Shown: one piece after another, positions 16,202-25,280 of the stretch
Numbering within the stretch: the first letter of the stretch is position 1
How the letters are laid out: each line of letters begins with the position of its first letter
Made by a program: the position numbers and the translations under genes
The notes under the pieces: generated by a model
What the model was told of the DNA's origin: nothing
Seen by the model: the letters and a program-made list of their open reading frames with translations, nothing else
The model's database searches: none
Source of the DNA: Pseudomonadota bacterium
Lineage (GTDB): Bacteria; Pseudomonadota; Gammaproteobacteria; Burkholderiales; Burkholderiaceae_C
Assembly (NCBI GenBank): GCA_020161065.1
Contig: JAIUPH010000033.1
Coordinates: forward strand, 62,001-126,000
Direction of reading: 5' to 3'
DNA: 64,000 nt

Positions 16202-17035
16202 TCAAGTTGCGCGCAGCAACGCCGCCACGCCCAGCATGGCCAATGCGAAAAGGCAGAGAAAGGCGGCGCCGGCGCCGGCACCGCGCTCGCCGCCGAGCAG
16301 CATCGCGGCGATCCAGCAGAACAGGCCGGTGGCGCCGGTGCGCAGGCCCAGCACGAGGCCGCGTTCCATGCTGCCGCCCAGCAGCCACGGTGCGATGAAA
16401 GCCGCCAGCAGCAGCAGGCCGCCGAACGACCCCAGCAGCCGCCCGAGGTTCAAGCGCCAAGGCGCCACCGGCGCCGGCGGCGGCGCGTGGCCGCGCCGGT
16501 CGCGGTGGTGCGCCAGCAGCATGCCGCCGGCAAAGCTGCCGAAGACGCCGAACACGCCCCAGGTGATGGCCGCGGGCAGCGCCGCGCCGCCTTCCACCTC
16601 TTCGGCGGCGATCAACGGCGCGGCCGAGGCCAGCGCGTCCTTGCGCAGGCGCAGCGCCACGCCATCGGCCGACAGCCGGCCGGCGGGGCAGGCGCCGCTT
16701 TCGGCCGGCGTGCGCGCCTCGTGCGCCGGCTCGCCCGGCCGCTGCACGGCGTAGTAAAAGGTGCGCAGTGGCTGGCCGTCGCGGTCGGCCGAGGGCTCGC
16801 AGCGCGTGGCCTGCAGCGTCAGCACCGTGCTGTCGAACTCCACGTAGACGACCACCAGCGCGGCCACCAGCAGGTTGCCCACGCCCCACAGCAGCAGCGC
16901 GCTGCCGGCGCCCAGCGCGGTGCCGTGCGCGCGGCCCAGCAGCAGGCCCAGCAGCATGCAGGGCAGCACGCCGCCGAAGGCCCAGCCGAAGCCGAGGAAG
17001 ATGAAGGGGTCGAGCATCCAGCCGGCTGGTGTCAT
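16202..17035 (-). CDS. Predicted multi-pass membrane protein, function unknown
   Basis: 277 residues with two N-terminal helices (FIFLGFGWAFGGVLPCMLLGLLL is one hydrophobic stretch; then SALLLWGVGNLLVAALVVVY), a ~80-residue soluble region with two Cys (RCEPSAD and GACPAG) that probably lies outside the cytoplasm and may form a disulfide, then four or five more helices. I do not recognise the family. A strong GGAGGG stands 8 nt before the ATG and a CCGTG pentanucleotide repeat lies just upstream of it. It follows the EamA gene by 78 bp on the same strand. Confidence 0.7.
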   Translation of the reverse strand: MTPAGWMLDPFIFLGFGWAFGGVLPCMLLGLLLGRAHGTALGAGSALLLWGVGNLLVAALVVVYVEFDSTVLTLQATRCEPSADRDGQPLRTFYYAVQRPGEPAHEARTPAESGACPAGRLSADGVALRLRKDALASAAPLIAAEEVEGGAALPAAITWGVFGVFGSFAGGMLLAHHRDRRGHAPPPAPVAPWRLNLGRLLGSFGGLLLLAAFIAPWLLGGSMERGLVLGLRTGATGLFCWIAAMLLGGERGAGAGAAFLCLFALAMLGVAALLRAT

Positions 17036-17047
17036 GCGTTGGGCCCT

Positions 17048-17087
17048 CCGTGCTGTACCGTGCCGTGCCGTGCCGTGCCGTGCCGTG
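17048..17087 (-). repeat. CCGTG pentanucleotide repeat upstream of membrane-protein gene
   Basis: Six perfect CCGTG units (17058-17087), plus one more at 17048-17052, read as CACGG units on the coding strand. They lie between about 13 and 52 nt before the ATG of the membrane-protein gene, directly upstream of its ribosome binding site. Such short tandem repeats can change length by slippage. Confidence 0.85.
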
Positions 17088-17113
17088 TTGTGGCGTGCGG
17101 TCCCGTGGCTGGT

Positions 17114-18010
17114 TCAGGCGTCGCCCGGGTGCCGGCCGCGGGTGTCGGGCGGCTCGGGCGCGGCGGCGCGCTCGCGGCTGGTCATCAGGCCGGCGGCGAC
17201 GATCAGCACCATGCCCAGCACGGCGGGCAGCGTCAGCGTTTCGCCGAACAGCAGCAGGCCGTAGCCCGACGCGAACAGGATCCCCAGGTACTGCAGCACC
17301 GCGTTGACCAGCGTGCTGCCCTTCGAATAGGCGTAGGTCATCAGCAGTTGCGCGGCCACCGCGAGGCCGCCGATGGCCAGCAGCAGCAGCACGCCGCGCG
17401 GCGTGTGCGGCGACGGGCCTTGCCACAGCATCAGCGCGCCGCCGATCAGCATGCTGCCGATGCTGAAGTAGAAGACGATGCGGTCCTCGGGCTCGCCGCT
17501 GCGGCCCATGGCGGTGATCTGCAGATAGGCCAGCGCCGCCAGCACGCCCGACAGCAGCCCGGCCAGCGCATGCGTGAACTGCGATGGCGCCAGCGTCGGC
17601 CGCAGCACCAGCGCCACGCCGGCAAATCCCAGCAGCACGGCCGTCACCAGCAGCGGCGAGACGCGGCGCCCGCCCATCATCACCGCGCCGCCCACCAGGA
17701 ACAGCGCCATCCACACCGACGACATGTAGTTCAGCGTGGTCGCCGTGGCCAGCGGCAGGCCGCCCAGGCAGTAGAACCACAAGCACATGGCCACCACGCC
17801 GCTGGCGCTGCGCATCGCGTGCATGGCGGGCACCGGCGTGCGCAGCGTGCCGCCGCGCAGGCGCTGCAGCACCACGATGGCCAGCGCGCCGGCCAGGCCG
17901 CGGTAGAACACCACCTCGCCGGCGCCGTATTGCGACGAGGCCAGCTTGACGCACACGCTCATCGTCGCGAACAGCAGCGACGCCAGCACCATGGCCCAAA
18001 TCGGATTCAT
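17114..18010 (-). CDS. EamA/DMT family transporter
   Basis: A 298-residue drug/metabolite transporter with ten predicted helices and two EamA repeats, opening with [20 protein letters not shown] and closing with a short Glu/Pro/Arg-rich cytoplasmic tail. RhaT/YdcZ-like members export amino acids, nucleobases or other small metabolites, but the substrate is unknown here. The ATG at 18010 is preferred to one 9 nt upstream because a GACAAT hexamer ends 7 nt before it, fitting the near-leaderless starts seen elsewhere in the window. Divergent from the racemase gene with a 50-bp gap. Confidence 0.85.
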   Translation of the reverse strand: MNPIWAMVLASLLFATMSVCVKLASSQYGAGEVVFYRGLAGALAIVVLQRLRGGTLRTPVPAMHAMRSASGVVAMCLWFYCLGGLPLATATTLNYMSSVWMALFLVGGAVMMGGRRVSPLLVTAVLLGFAGVALVLRPTLAPSQFTHALAGLLSGVLAALAYLQITAMGRSGEPEDRIVFYFSIGSMLIGGALMLWQGPSPHTPRGVLLLLAIGGLAVAAQLLMTYAYSKGSTLVNAVLQYLGILFASGYGLLLFGETLTLPAVLGMVLIVAAGLMTSRERAAAPEPPDTRGRHPGDA

Positions 18011-18060
18011 GCGCCCCATTGTCGGCTGCGGCAAACTCGGGGGCTCCCTTGACCAACGAG

Positions 18061-19233
18061 ATGAACGAATCCATGGGACCTCTCGAAGGACTGCGCGTGA
18101 TCGAACTCGCGAGCATCGGCCCCGGCCCGATGTGCGCGATGCTGCTGGCCGACCTGGGCGCCGACGTGCTGCGCGTGGACCGCGTCGAGCCCAGCGGCCT
18201 GGGCGTGCCGATGGGCAACAAGCACGACGTCAACGGCCGCAACCGGCGCTCGATCGCGCTCGACCTCAAGGCGGCGGCCGGGCGCGAGGCGGTGCTGCGC
18301 CTGGTCGAAGGCGCCGACGTGCTGATCGAAGGCCTGCGCCCCGGCGTGACCGAAAAGCTCGGCCTCGGGCCGGCCGACTGCCAGGCGCGCAACCCGCGGC
18401 TGGTCTACGGCCGCATGACCGGCTTCGGCCAGAGCGGCCCGCTGGCGCAGGCCGCCGGCCACGACATCAACTACATCGCCTTGAGCGGCGCGCTGCACGC
18501 CATCGGCACGGCCGGCGGCAAGCCGGTGCCGCCGCTCAACCTGGTGGGCGACTACGGCGGCGGCGCGCTGTACCTGGCCTTTGGGCTGCTGGCCGCCATC
18601 TTCGAGCGCGGCCGCTCGGGCCGCGGCCAGGTGGTGGACGCGGCCATGGTCGACGGCGCCGGCTCGCTGGCCTCGCTGTTCTACGGATTGCACGCCGCCG
18701 GCCGCTGGGACCAGCCACGCGGCCACAACCTGCTGGACGGCGGCGCGCCGTTCTACGACACCTACGAGACCGCCGACGGCCGTTGGGTCAGCCTGGGCCC
18801 GCTGGAGCCCAAGTTCTTTGCCGAGTTCGCGCGCCTGGCAGGGCTGGACGAGCGCTTCGTCAAGCGCCAGTACGACCGTGCCGAATGGCCGGCGATGCGC
18901 GAGGCGATCAGCGCGCTGATGAAGAGCCGCACGCGCGACGACTGGTGCGCATTGCTCGAAGGCAGCGACGCCTGCTTCGCCCCGGTGCTGGACTTCGCCG
19001 AGGCGCCGCGCCACCGCCATGCGCAGGCGCGAGCGGGCTTCGTCGAGGTCGACGGCCTGCTGCAGCCGGCGCCGGCGCCGCGCTTCGACCGCAGCCAGGT
19101 CGCCGTGCCGCGGCCGGCGCCGGCTACTGGCGAGCACACGCGCGAGCTGCTGGCCGAGGCCGGCTACGACGCCGCCGCCATCGACGGCCTGATCGCCAGC
19201 GGCGCCGCCGCGACCAGCGGAGCCGCGCGATGA
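18061..19233 (+). CDS. CaiB/BaiF family CoA enzyme, alpha-methylacyl-CoA racemase-like
   Basis: The 390-residue protein starts [18 protein letters not shown], typical of family III CoA transferases. The catalytic pattern matches alpha-methylacyl-CoA racemase: His in GHDINY (~133), Asp in NLVGDYGGG (~164) and Glu in YDTYETADG (~240). Racemases of this type interconvert 2R/2S-methylacyl-CoA esters in branched-chain or sterol side-chain breakdown. Overlap with the next gene is ATGA. A CoA-transferase activity with another acyl group cannot be excluded. Confidence 0.88.
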   Translation: MNESMGPLEGLRVIELASIGPGPMCAMLLADLGADVLRVDRVEPSGLGVPMGNKHDVNGRNRRSIALDLKAAAGREAVLRLVEGADVLIEGLRPGVTEKLGLGPADCQARNPRLVYGRMTGFGQSGPLAQAAGHDINYIALSGALHAIGTAGGKPVPPLNLVGDYGGGALYLAFGLLAAIFERGRSGRGQVVDAAMVDGAGSLASLFYGLHAAGRWDQPRGHNLLDGGAPFYDTYETADGRWVSLGPLEPKFFAEFARLAGLDERFVKRQYDRAEWPAMREAISALMKSRTRDDWCALLEGSDACFAPVLDFAEAPRHRHAQARAGFVEVDGLLQPAPAPRFDRSQVAVPRPAPATGEHTRELLAEAGYDAAAIDGLIASGAAATSGAAR

Positions 19234-20924
19234 GCACCGCCGCCGCCGCCCCGCAAGGCAACATCCGCCTGGCCGCCACCTTGCTGCTGCTGCGCGACGT
19301 GGCCGGCGGCGCCGAGCCCGGCTTCGAGCTGCTGATGCTGCGCCGCGCCGAGCGCGACAACGACTTCCGCAGCGGCGCCGTGGTGTTTCCCGGCGGCGCG
19401 CTCGACGCCAGCGATGGCCAGGCCCATCGTTTCGTGCTGGGCGCCGACGATGCCACGCTCAGCGCCCGCTACGGCCTGGACCGCGGCATGCTGGACCACG
19501 CCATCGCCGCGGTGCGCGAGACCTTCGAGGAAGTGGGCCTGCTGCTGGCTTGCGACGACCTCGGCCGCCCGGCCGAGCCGCGCCCGGTGTGGACCGAATG
19601 GCGCGGCCGCCTGCAGCGCGGCGAGGCCACGCTGGCGCAGATGTGCCAGGCGCTGGACTTGAAGATCGACCTGCGCCGCCTGGCCTGCTGGAGCCACTGG
19701 GTGACGCCGCCGGGCGTGCCCAAGCGCTTCGACACGCGCTTCTTCTTGGCGCCGGTGCCGCCCGGCCAGCAGCCCGACGCCGACCGCGCCGAGGCCACCG
19801 AGCTGATGTGGCTGACGCCGCAGCAGGCGCTGGCGCGCGGCGACGACCTCAAGCTGCTGCCGGTGACGCAGCGCACGCTGTCCGACCTCTCGGTGTTCGC
19901 CAACACCGCCGAAGCGCTGGCCGGCGCGGCGGCGCAGACCGTCATCCCCGCCACGCGGCCGCGGCGCGCGCTCAACCGCCGCGGCCTCACCGTCGTGCAG
20001 CCCGACGACTGGGCCTATGCCGAGGTCTGCAAGCTCGACCCCGACGGCCTGGCGCACGACGCCTGGGCCGAACTGCTGCCGGGGCGCGCGGTGCGCTTGT
20101 CCGATCGCGTGCTGCGCGTCACCGCGCCCAACCCCGGCATGATGACCGGCCCCGGCACCAACAGCTACTTCGTCGGCTGCCCCGAGTCCGACCGCTGGGC
20201 CTTGATCGACCCCGGCCCGGCCGACGCCGCGCACCTGGCCGCGCTGCAGGCGGCGGCGCCGGGCCCCGTGCACTGGGTGCTGGCCACGCACACCCACGTC
20301 GACCACTCGCCCGGCTGCGTGGCCGCGGCCGCCGCCTTCGGCGCCACCGTGCTGGGCCGGCGCCCCCGCCATCCACAAGGGCAGGACGCCAGCTTCGCGC
20401 CGGCGCACGAGCCCGAGCATGGCGAGCGCCTGGCGCTGGGCCCGCAGGCCACGCTGCGCGTGATCCACACGCCGGGCCATGCGTCCAACCACCTGTGCTG
20501 GCTGCTGGAGGAAGAAAAGCTGCTCTTCACCGGCGACCACGTGATGCAGGGCTCGACCGTCGTGATCAACCCGCCGGACGGCGACATGGCGGCTTATCTG
20601 CGCGCACTGCAGGCGCTGCTGGCCGAAGACCTGCAGTGGCTGGCGCCCGGCCACGGCTTCCTGGTGGCCGAGCCGCACGCCGTTCTGCGCGCGCTGATCG
20701 CCCACCGCCTGAAGCGCGAGGCCAAGGTGGTGGCCGCGCTGCAGCCGCGCGGGCAGGCGGCCATCGACGAATTGCTGCCCGAGGTCTACGCCGACACGCC
20801 GCCGCGCCTGCACCCGGTGGCGCGGCGCTCGCTGCTGGCGCATTTGCTCAAGCTGCAGGCGGACGGGCGCGCGGCGCGGGTCGGCGATACCGACGGCGAC
20901 GACTGGCGCTGGATCGCTGCTTGA
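19230..20924 (+). CDS. NUDIX hydrolase / metallo-beta-lactamase-fold fusion protein
   Basis: 564 residues in two parts. The N-terminal NUDIX region (~10-235) has GGALDASDG and the Nudix helix [13 protein letters not shown] (~93-106), with the longer insert typical of the NUDT19-like CoA/ADP-ribose group. The C-terminal half (~275-560) is a metallo-beta-lactamase fold of the LACTB2/glyoxalase II type with HTHVDH (~355), later HTPGHASNH and [14 protein letters not shown]-type linker is absent. It overlaps the racemase stop by ATGA, suggesting a role in CoA-ester or nucleotide clean-up, which is inference. No frameshift between the halves. Confidence 0.85.
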   Translation: MSTAAAAPQGNIRLAATLLLLRDVAGGAEPGFELLMLRRAERDNDFRSGAVVFPGGALDASDGQAHRFVLGADDATLSARYGLDRGMLDHAIAAVRETFEEVGLLLACDDLGRPAEPRPVWTEWRGRLQRGEATLAQMCQALDLKIDLRRLACWSHWVTPPGVPKRFDTRFFLAPVPPGQQPDADRAEATELMWLTPQQALARGDDLKLLPVTQRTLSDLSVFANTAEALAGAAAQTVIPATRPRRALNRRGLTVVQPDDWAYAEVCKLDPDGLAHDAWAELLPGRAVRLSDRVLRVTAPNPGMMTGPGTNSYFVGCPESDRWALIDPGPADAAHLAALQAAAPGPVHWVLATHTHVDHSPGCVAAAAAFGATVLGRRPRHPQGQDASFAPAHEPEHGERLALGPQATLRVIHTPGHASNHLCWLLEEEKLLFTGDHVMQGSTVVINPPDGDMAAYLRALQALLAEDLQWLAPGHGFLVAEPHAVLRALIAHRLKREAKVVAALQPRGQAAIDELLPEVYADTPPRLHPVARRSLLAHLLKLQADGRAARVGDTDGDDWRWIAA

Positions 20925-20937
20925 TCTGACCGCTTGA

Positions 20938-21696
20938 TCACGCGGCCGGGTCGTCGCCGGCCGCCCGCTGCCAGCGCCCGTCGACCAGCAACTCGTGCGG
21001 GCGAAAGCGCGCCTTGTAGGCCATCTTCGGGCTCTGCTCGATCCAGTAACCCAGGTAGACGTGCGGCAGCTTGAGCAGCCGCGTCTGCTCGATCTGCCAC
21101 ATCACGCTGTAGGTGCCGTAGCTGGCCTTGGGGTCGGGCTCGTAGTAGGTGTAGACGGCCGAGATGCCGTCGGCCAGTACGTCGAGGATCGACACCATGC
21201 GCAGCGCGCCGGGGCGGCCTTCGGCGTCGGCGGGGTCGCGGAACTCCACCAGGCGCGAGTTGACGCGGCTTTGCAGCAGGAACTGCGTGTACTGGTCGAC
21301 GCTGTCGTGGTCCATGCCGCCGCCGCTGTGGCGGCCGGCCTGGTAGCGCAGGTAGAGCTGGTAGTGCTCGGGCACGAAGCCCAGGCGCAGCACCCGCGCC
21401 TGCAGGTGGGCGTGCTGGGCCTGGGCGCGGCGCTGGCTGCGCGTGGGCTCGAAGCTGGCCACCGGCACGCGCAGCGGCACGCAGGCGCGGCAGCCGTCGC
21501 AATACGGGCGGTAGGTGAACATGCCGCTGCGGCGGAAGCCCGCGGCCACCAGCGCGCTGTAGGCATCGGCATGGATCAGGTGGCTGGGCGTGGCCACCTG
21601 CGACCGCGCCTGGCGCCCGGGCAGGTAGCTGCACGGGTAGGGAGCGGTGGCGTAGAACTGCAGCGATGAGAGCGGAAGCTCTTTCGGATGCGTCAC
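20938..21696 (-). CDS. bpt: Aspartate/glutamate leucyltransferase (Bpt)
   Basis: Adds leucine from Leu-tRNA to N-terminal Asp or Glu of proteins, creating an N-degron for ClpAP/ClpS. The 252-residue protein has the N-terminal [10 protein letters not shown] segment preceded by Cys and the [13 protein letters not shown] Cys cluster (~60-72) characteristic of the ATE1-like bacterial transferase. The GTG at 21696 overlaps the stop of aat as GTGA and is preferred to a longer frame. Translational coupling to aat unites both bacterial N-end-rule enzymes in one transcript. Confidence 0.93.
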   Translation of the reverse strand: MTHPKELPLSSLQFYATAPYPCSYLPGRQARSQVATPSHLIHADAYSALVAAGFRRSGMFTYRPYCDGCRACVPLRVPVASFEPTRSQRRAQAQHAHLQARVLRLGFVPEHYQLYLRYQAGRHSGGGMDHDSVDQYTQFLLQSRVNSRLVEFRDPADAEGRPGALRMVSILDVLADGISAVYTYYEPDPKASYGTYSVMWQIEQTRLLKLPHVYLGYWIEQSPKMAYKARFRPHELLVDGRWQRAAGDDPAA

Positions 21697-22457
21697 GGGG
21701 CGTCTTCGCGGGGCGCGGCGGCGCTGTCGTCCAGCAGGTGCCGCCATAGCGCCGGATCATAGGTCCATTCGCCGATCTCGGCGGCCGCCGCCGCCTGCCG
21801 CAGATGGGCGAGGAAGTCGCGCCGCGGCATCTCGCGCGCGCCGAACGAGGCCAGGTGGCGCGTGTTCTGCTGGCAGTCGATCAGCGCCACGCCGTGCTGC
21901 CGGCAAAAGCAGACCAGGCCGCACAGCGCGATCTTCGAGGCATCGGTGGCCAGCGCAAACATCGACTCGCCGAAGAACATGCGGCCGATGGCCACGCCGT
22001 AGAGCCCGCCGACGAGGCGGCCTTCGACCCAGGTCTCCACGCTGTGCACGCGGCCCTGGCGGTGCCAGGCGCCGTAGGCGTCGACCATCGCCGGCACGAT
22101 CCAGGTGCCGTCCTGGCCGGCGCGCGCCGCCGCGGCGCAGGCGCGGATGACCTGCGGGCAGGCGCTGTCGATGCGCAACTCGCAGCCCGGCGTGTGCACG
22201 AAGCGGCGCAGCGTCTTGCGCAGCGAGCGGTGCAGCTTGAAGCCGGCCACCGGCAGCACCATGCGCGGATCGGGGCTCCACCACAGCACCGGCTGGCCGG
22301 GGCTGTACCAGGGGAAGATGCCTTTGCGGTAGGCCTCGTCCAACCGCGCCGGCGTCACGCTGCCGCCCACGGCCAGCAGGCCGGGCGCCTCGTCCTCGGG
22401 GCCCATCGCCTGGGCCGCGGCGGGCAGCGGCTCGTCGTCGTCGATCCAGCGCAGCAC
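21693..22457 (-). CDS. aat: Leucyl/phenylalanyl-tRNA--protein transferase
   Basis: Transfers Leu or Phe from tRNA to proteins with N-terminal Arg or Lys, marking them for ClpAP/ClpS. At 254 residues it has the family hallmarks [20 protein letters not shown] (~45-64), [31 protein letters not shown] (read here as GGLYGVAIG and FFGESMF) and [16 protein letters not shown]. Its ATG lies 1 bp from the stop of the S9 peptidase gene. Placed immediately before bpt, with which it overlaps by 4 bp. Confidence 0.95.
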   Translation of the reverse strand: MLRWIDDDEPLPAAAQAMGPEDEAPGLLAVGGSVTPARLDEAYRKGIFPWYSPGQPVLWWSPDPRMVLPVAGFKLHRSLRKTLRRFVHTPGCELRIDSACPQVIRACAAAARAGQDGTWIVPAMVDAYGAWHRQGRVHSVETWVEGRLVGGLYGVAIGRMFFGESMFALATDASKIALCGLVCFCRQHGVALIDCQQNTRHLASFGAREMPRRDFLAHLRQAAAAAEIGEWTYDPALWRHLLDDSAAAPREDAP

Positions 22458-22458
22458 G

Positions 22459-24531
22459 TCAGGCCGGGGCGCCGAGGCGCTGCCACAGGAAGCTCATCTC
22501 CAGCGCCCGCATGCGCGCGTTCTGCGCGTTGTCGGCAGCGCCGCCGTGGCCGCCTTCGATGTTCTCCCAGTACAACGGCCGCCGGCCGAGCGCCAGCAGC
22601 CGCGCGGCCATCTTGCGCGCATGGCCGGGGTGCACGCGGTCGTCGCGCGTGCTGGTGATGAACAGCACGGCCGGCAGCTCGCGCTCGGGCGCCAGGTCCA
22701 GCAGCTTCTGGTAGGGGCTGTAGGCGCTGATCCAGGCCCAGTCTTCGGGGCGGTCGGGGTCGCCGTACTCGGCCATCCACGAAGCGCCGGCCAGCAGCTT
22801 GTGGAAGCGCCGCATGTCGAGCAGCGGCACCCGGCAGACGACGGCGCCGAACAGCTCGGGCCGCTGCAGCATCACCGCGCCGACCAGCAGCCCGCCGTTG
22901 CTGCCGCCCTGGATGCCCAAATGCTCGGGCCGCGTGATGCCGGCGGCGATCAGGTCCTCGGCCACCGCGGCGAAGTCGTCGTACGACTTCTGCTTGTTGG
23001 CCTTGATCGCCGCTTGGTGCCATTCGGGGCCGAACTCGCCGCCGCCGCGCAGGTTGGCGACCACGAAGACGCCGCCCGGCTCCAGCCAGGTGCGGCCGGC
23101 GGCGCCCAGGTACCAGGGCGCCAGCGCGACCTCGAAGCCGCCGTAGCCGTACAGCAGCGTGGGGTTGCGGCCGTCGTTGCGCGGCTGGCGCGGCCAGGCG
23201 ATGAAGTAGGGCACGCGCGTGCCGTCGGCCGAGCGCGCGAAGCGCTGCTCCACGCGCATGCCGCTGGCGTCGAAGAAGGCGGGCAGGGCCTTGACGGGCG
23301 TGCGCTGGTCGCTGCCGGTGCGGGCCAGTTCCAGCGTGTCGGGTTCGAGGAAGCCCGAGCGGCGCAGCCAATAGGCTTCGGCCAGCGCGTCGCCGTCGCC
23401 GAGCAGCGGGTCGTGCAAGGCCGAAGCGGCCAGCGTGCCCAGCCCCGGCGTCGCCACCTCGCGGCGCTGCCAGCCGTTCGCTTGCGGCGTTAGCTCTTCG
23501 AGCCGGCCGCCGACGTTGTCCAGCAGGTTGAGCAGCACGGCCGAGCGCGTCAGGCTGTACGAGGCCAGCGAGCGCGTCGCGCTCGGCGTGAACTGCGCCG
23601 TCAGCTCGCGCTCGCCGCGCAGGTAGGCGTCGGCGTCGGCCACCAGCAGGCTGCCGCGCAGCCAGGTGCGGCCGGCCACGGTCCAGTCGCTGCGCAACTG
23701 GATCAGCACGCGGTCGCGCCAGAAGGCGAACGCGGCGTCGTCGGGTTTGCTGATCGGCTGCAGCGTGGGCTGCAGCGCGCCGTCGGCCTGCAGCAGGAAG
23801 CTCTTGCTGTCGTAGAAGCCCACGCTGCGGTAGAAGCCGCTGCGCTGGAAGCCCGGCGTACGGTCGACCCAGGCGTCGGCGGCGACGTCGGTGCTTGCGC
23901 CTTCGAACACCGTCACCGCGTCGGCCAGCGTCTGGCCGCGCCGCCAGCGCTTGATGACGCGCGGGTAGCCCGAATCGGTCAGCGAGCCGGGGCCGAAGTC
24001 GCTGCCGATGTAGAGCGTGTCGTCGTCGATCCAGTGCAGGCTGGACTTGGCCTCGGGCACGAAGAAGCCGCCGTCGACGAAGCGCTGGTCGACGAGGTCG
24101 AACTCGCGCACCACCTGGGCATCGGCACCGCCGCGCGAGAGGAACAGCAGGCAGCGCCGGTAGGCCGGGCCCAGCGCATCGGCGCCGCCCCAGACCCAGT
24201 TCTCGCCTTCGGCGGCGCCCAGCGCGTCGAGGTCGAGCACGGTCTCCCAGGCCGGCTGCGGCCGGCGGTACTCGTCCAGCGTCGTGCGGCGCCACAGGCC
24301 GCGCGGATGCTCGGCGTCCTGCCACAGGTTGTAGAAATGCTCGCCCAGGCGGTGCACCACCGGGATGCGGTCCTGCGAGTCCAGCACCTGCAGCGTGGCC
24401 AGCCGCCGCGGCTCGAAGCCGGGCAGCGACTGCAGTTCGCCTTCGGTCAGCGCGTTGCGCTCGCGCACCCAGGCCAGCGCGCGCTCGCCGAGCACGTCTT
24501 CGAGCCAGAGGAAGGGATCGTCTTGCGTCAT
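22459..24531 (-). CDS. S9A family prolyl oligopeptidase / oligopeptidase B-like
   Basis: A 690-residue serine peptidase with an N-terminal seven-bladed propeller and a C-terminal alpha/beta-hydrolase domain. The catalytic Ser is ~544 in GGSNGG, the Asp lies in TSTRDDRVHP (~630) and the His in IEGGHGGAAD (~665). No signal peptide, so it should be cytoplasmic and cut small peptides. It has the GGG-rich NLRGGGEFGPEWH segment of the family. ATG at 24531 gives the expected start DDPFLWLED; no convincing SD is seen. It is followed at 1 bp by aat, and a role in clearing peptides produced by N-degron proteolysis is possible but only inferred. Confidence 0.9.
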   Translation of the reverse strand: MTQDDPFLWLEDVLGERALAWVRERNALTEGELQSLPGFEPRRLATLQVLDSQDRIPVVHRLGEHFYNLWQDAEHPRGLWRRTTLDEYRRPQPAWETVLDLDALGAAEGENWVWGGADALGPAYRRCLLFLSRGGADAQVVREFDLVDQRFVDGGFFVPEAKSSLHWIDDDTLYIGSDFGPGSLTDSGYPRVIKRWRRGQTLADAVTVFEGASTDVAADAWVDRTPGFQRSGFYRSVGFYDSKSFLLQADGALQPTLQPISKPDDAAFAFWRDRVLIQLRSDWTVAGRTWLRGSLLVADADAYLRGERELTAQFTPSATRSLASYSLTRSAVLLNLLDNVGGRLEELTPQANGWQRREVATPGLGTLAASALHDPLLGDGDALAEAYWLRRSGFLEPDTLELARTGSDQRTPVKALPAFFDASGMRVEQRFARSADGTRVPYFIAWPRQPRNDGRNPTLLYGYGGFEVALAPWYLGAAGRTWLEPGGVFVVANLRGGGEFGPEWHQAAIKANKQKSYDDFAAVAEDLIAAGITRPEHLGIQGGSNGGLLVGAVMLQRPELFGAVVCRVPLLDMRRFHKLLAGASWMAEYGDPDRPEDWAWISAYSPYQKLLDLAPERELPAVLFITSTRDDRVHPGHARKMAARLLALGRRPLYWENIEGGHGGAADNAQNARMRALEMSFLWQRLGAPA

Positions 24532-24594
24532 CGGAGGGTCGTCGTCAAGCGGGCCGGCGCGGCCACGGCGCGACACGATAAGGGAAGGCGCGGG

Positions 24595-24987
24595 CTAAGC
24601 GGTCAATTCGATGCGGTTGCCTTCGGGGTCGAGCACGACGCTCTCGTAATAGCCGTCGCCGGTGCGGCGCGGCCCGTCCAGCACGGGGGTGCCGGCGGCC
24701 TGCAGCCGCGCCGTCAAGGCGTCGACCGCGGCCTCCGAGCCCAGCGCGATGGCGAGGTGCGTCAGCCCCATGCGCTGCGCGCCGGGCTCGTGAACCACCG
24801 GCGCGAGCGTGCTGGAGGTCATCAGCTCCAGGCGGCCGCCTTGCTCGAAAGCGACGAAGCGCGACGCAAAGCCCTTGCGCGGGTTCTCGTAGCGCGGGCC
24901 GGCGCGCGCCCCGAAGTGCTGCGCGTAGAACGCGCACATGGCATCGAGGTCGGAAACCCAGAGGGCGACGTGTTCGAGGGAGGGCAT
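24595..24987 (-). CDS. VOC family (glyoxalase/bleomycin resistance-like) protein
   Basis: 130 residues in a single VOC domain made of two beta-alpha-beta-beta-beta units (LEHVALWVSDLDAMCAFYAQ at the start; LTHLAIALGSEAAVDALTARL in the middle). Possible metal ligands are H5, E at ~54 (RLELMT), H77 and E at ~126 (RIELTA), the usual pattern for a metal-dependent VOC enzyme. I chose the ATG at 24987 because the frame upstream of it lacks VOC similarity. Substrate unknown. Confidence 0.85.
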   Translation of the reverse strand: MPSLEHVALWVSDLDAMCAFYAQHFGARAGPRYENPRKGFASRFVAFEQGGRLELMTSSTLAPVVHEPGAQRMGLTHLAIALGSEAAVDALTARLQAAGTPVLDGPRRTGDGYYESVVLDPEGNRIELTA

Positions 24988-25280
24988 GGCGGCGAAGCCT
25001 AGCGCAGCTTCGATGTCATGTCGTCCATGAGCCTTGAAGCTGGGCACAGGCCTTGATGCGCGCTGGAATGGTGGTCATCGTCAAAGATGCGGGTTACGAC
25101 GGCAACGAACGACCCGATCAGCAACGAAGTTCACTGAAGAGAGATGTCCGCGACGACCCTCACCCCAGCCCTCTCCCGCACGCGGGAGAGGGAGTCAAGC
25201 GAGGCTCCCTCTCCACCGGAAACGGGGGAGAGGGTTGAGGTGAGGGGGTGGCGGCGGGGCATGCTGAGCTTCGTTGCCAA
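24988..25280. other. Intergenic region with palindromic repeat, no gene seen
   Basis: 293 bp between the convergently unrelated VOC start and the HAD stop. Small frames here are produced by the palindrome at 25157-25246 and lack coding character. Base composition is lower in GC than in the neighbouring core genes. No promoter or RNA gene could be recognised. Confidence 0.6.
25157..25246. repeat. 90-bp palindromic intergenic repeat (REP/MITE-like)
   Basis: Outer arms pair across the element: CCCTCACCCCAGCCCTCTCC (from 25157) with GGGAGAGGGTTGAGGTGAGGG split as GGGAGAGGG plus TTGAGGTGAGGG (25226-25246). Inside, CCCTCTCCCG (25169-25178) pairs with CGGGAGAGGG (25183-25192) and CCCTCTCC (25208-25215) pairs with the right arm, so alternative folds exist. 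This layout is known from dispersed palindromic repeats in GC-rich proteobacteria. It may act as a transcript terminator or stabiliser after the HAD gene. Confidence 0.8.

Noticed and set aside
17048-17100. CCGTG repeat as a possible CRISPR array
   Set aside because: Units are 5 bp without spacers; it is a simple sequence repeat.
25034-25243. Two small plus-strand frames over the palindromic repeat
   Set aside because: They encode the proline/arginine-rich string typical of translated palindromic repeats and have no homology-like features.
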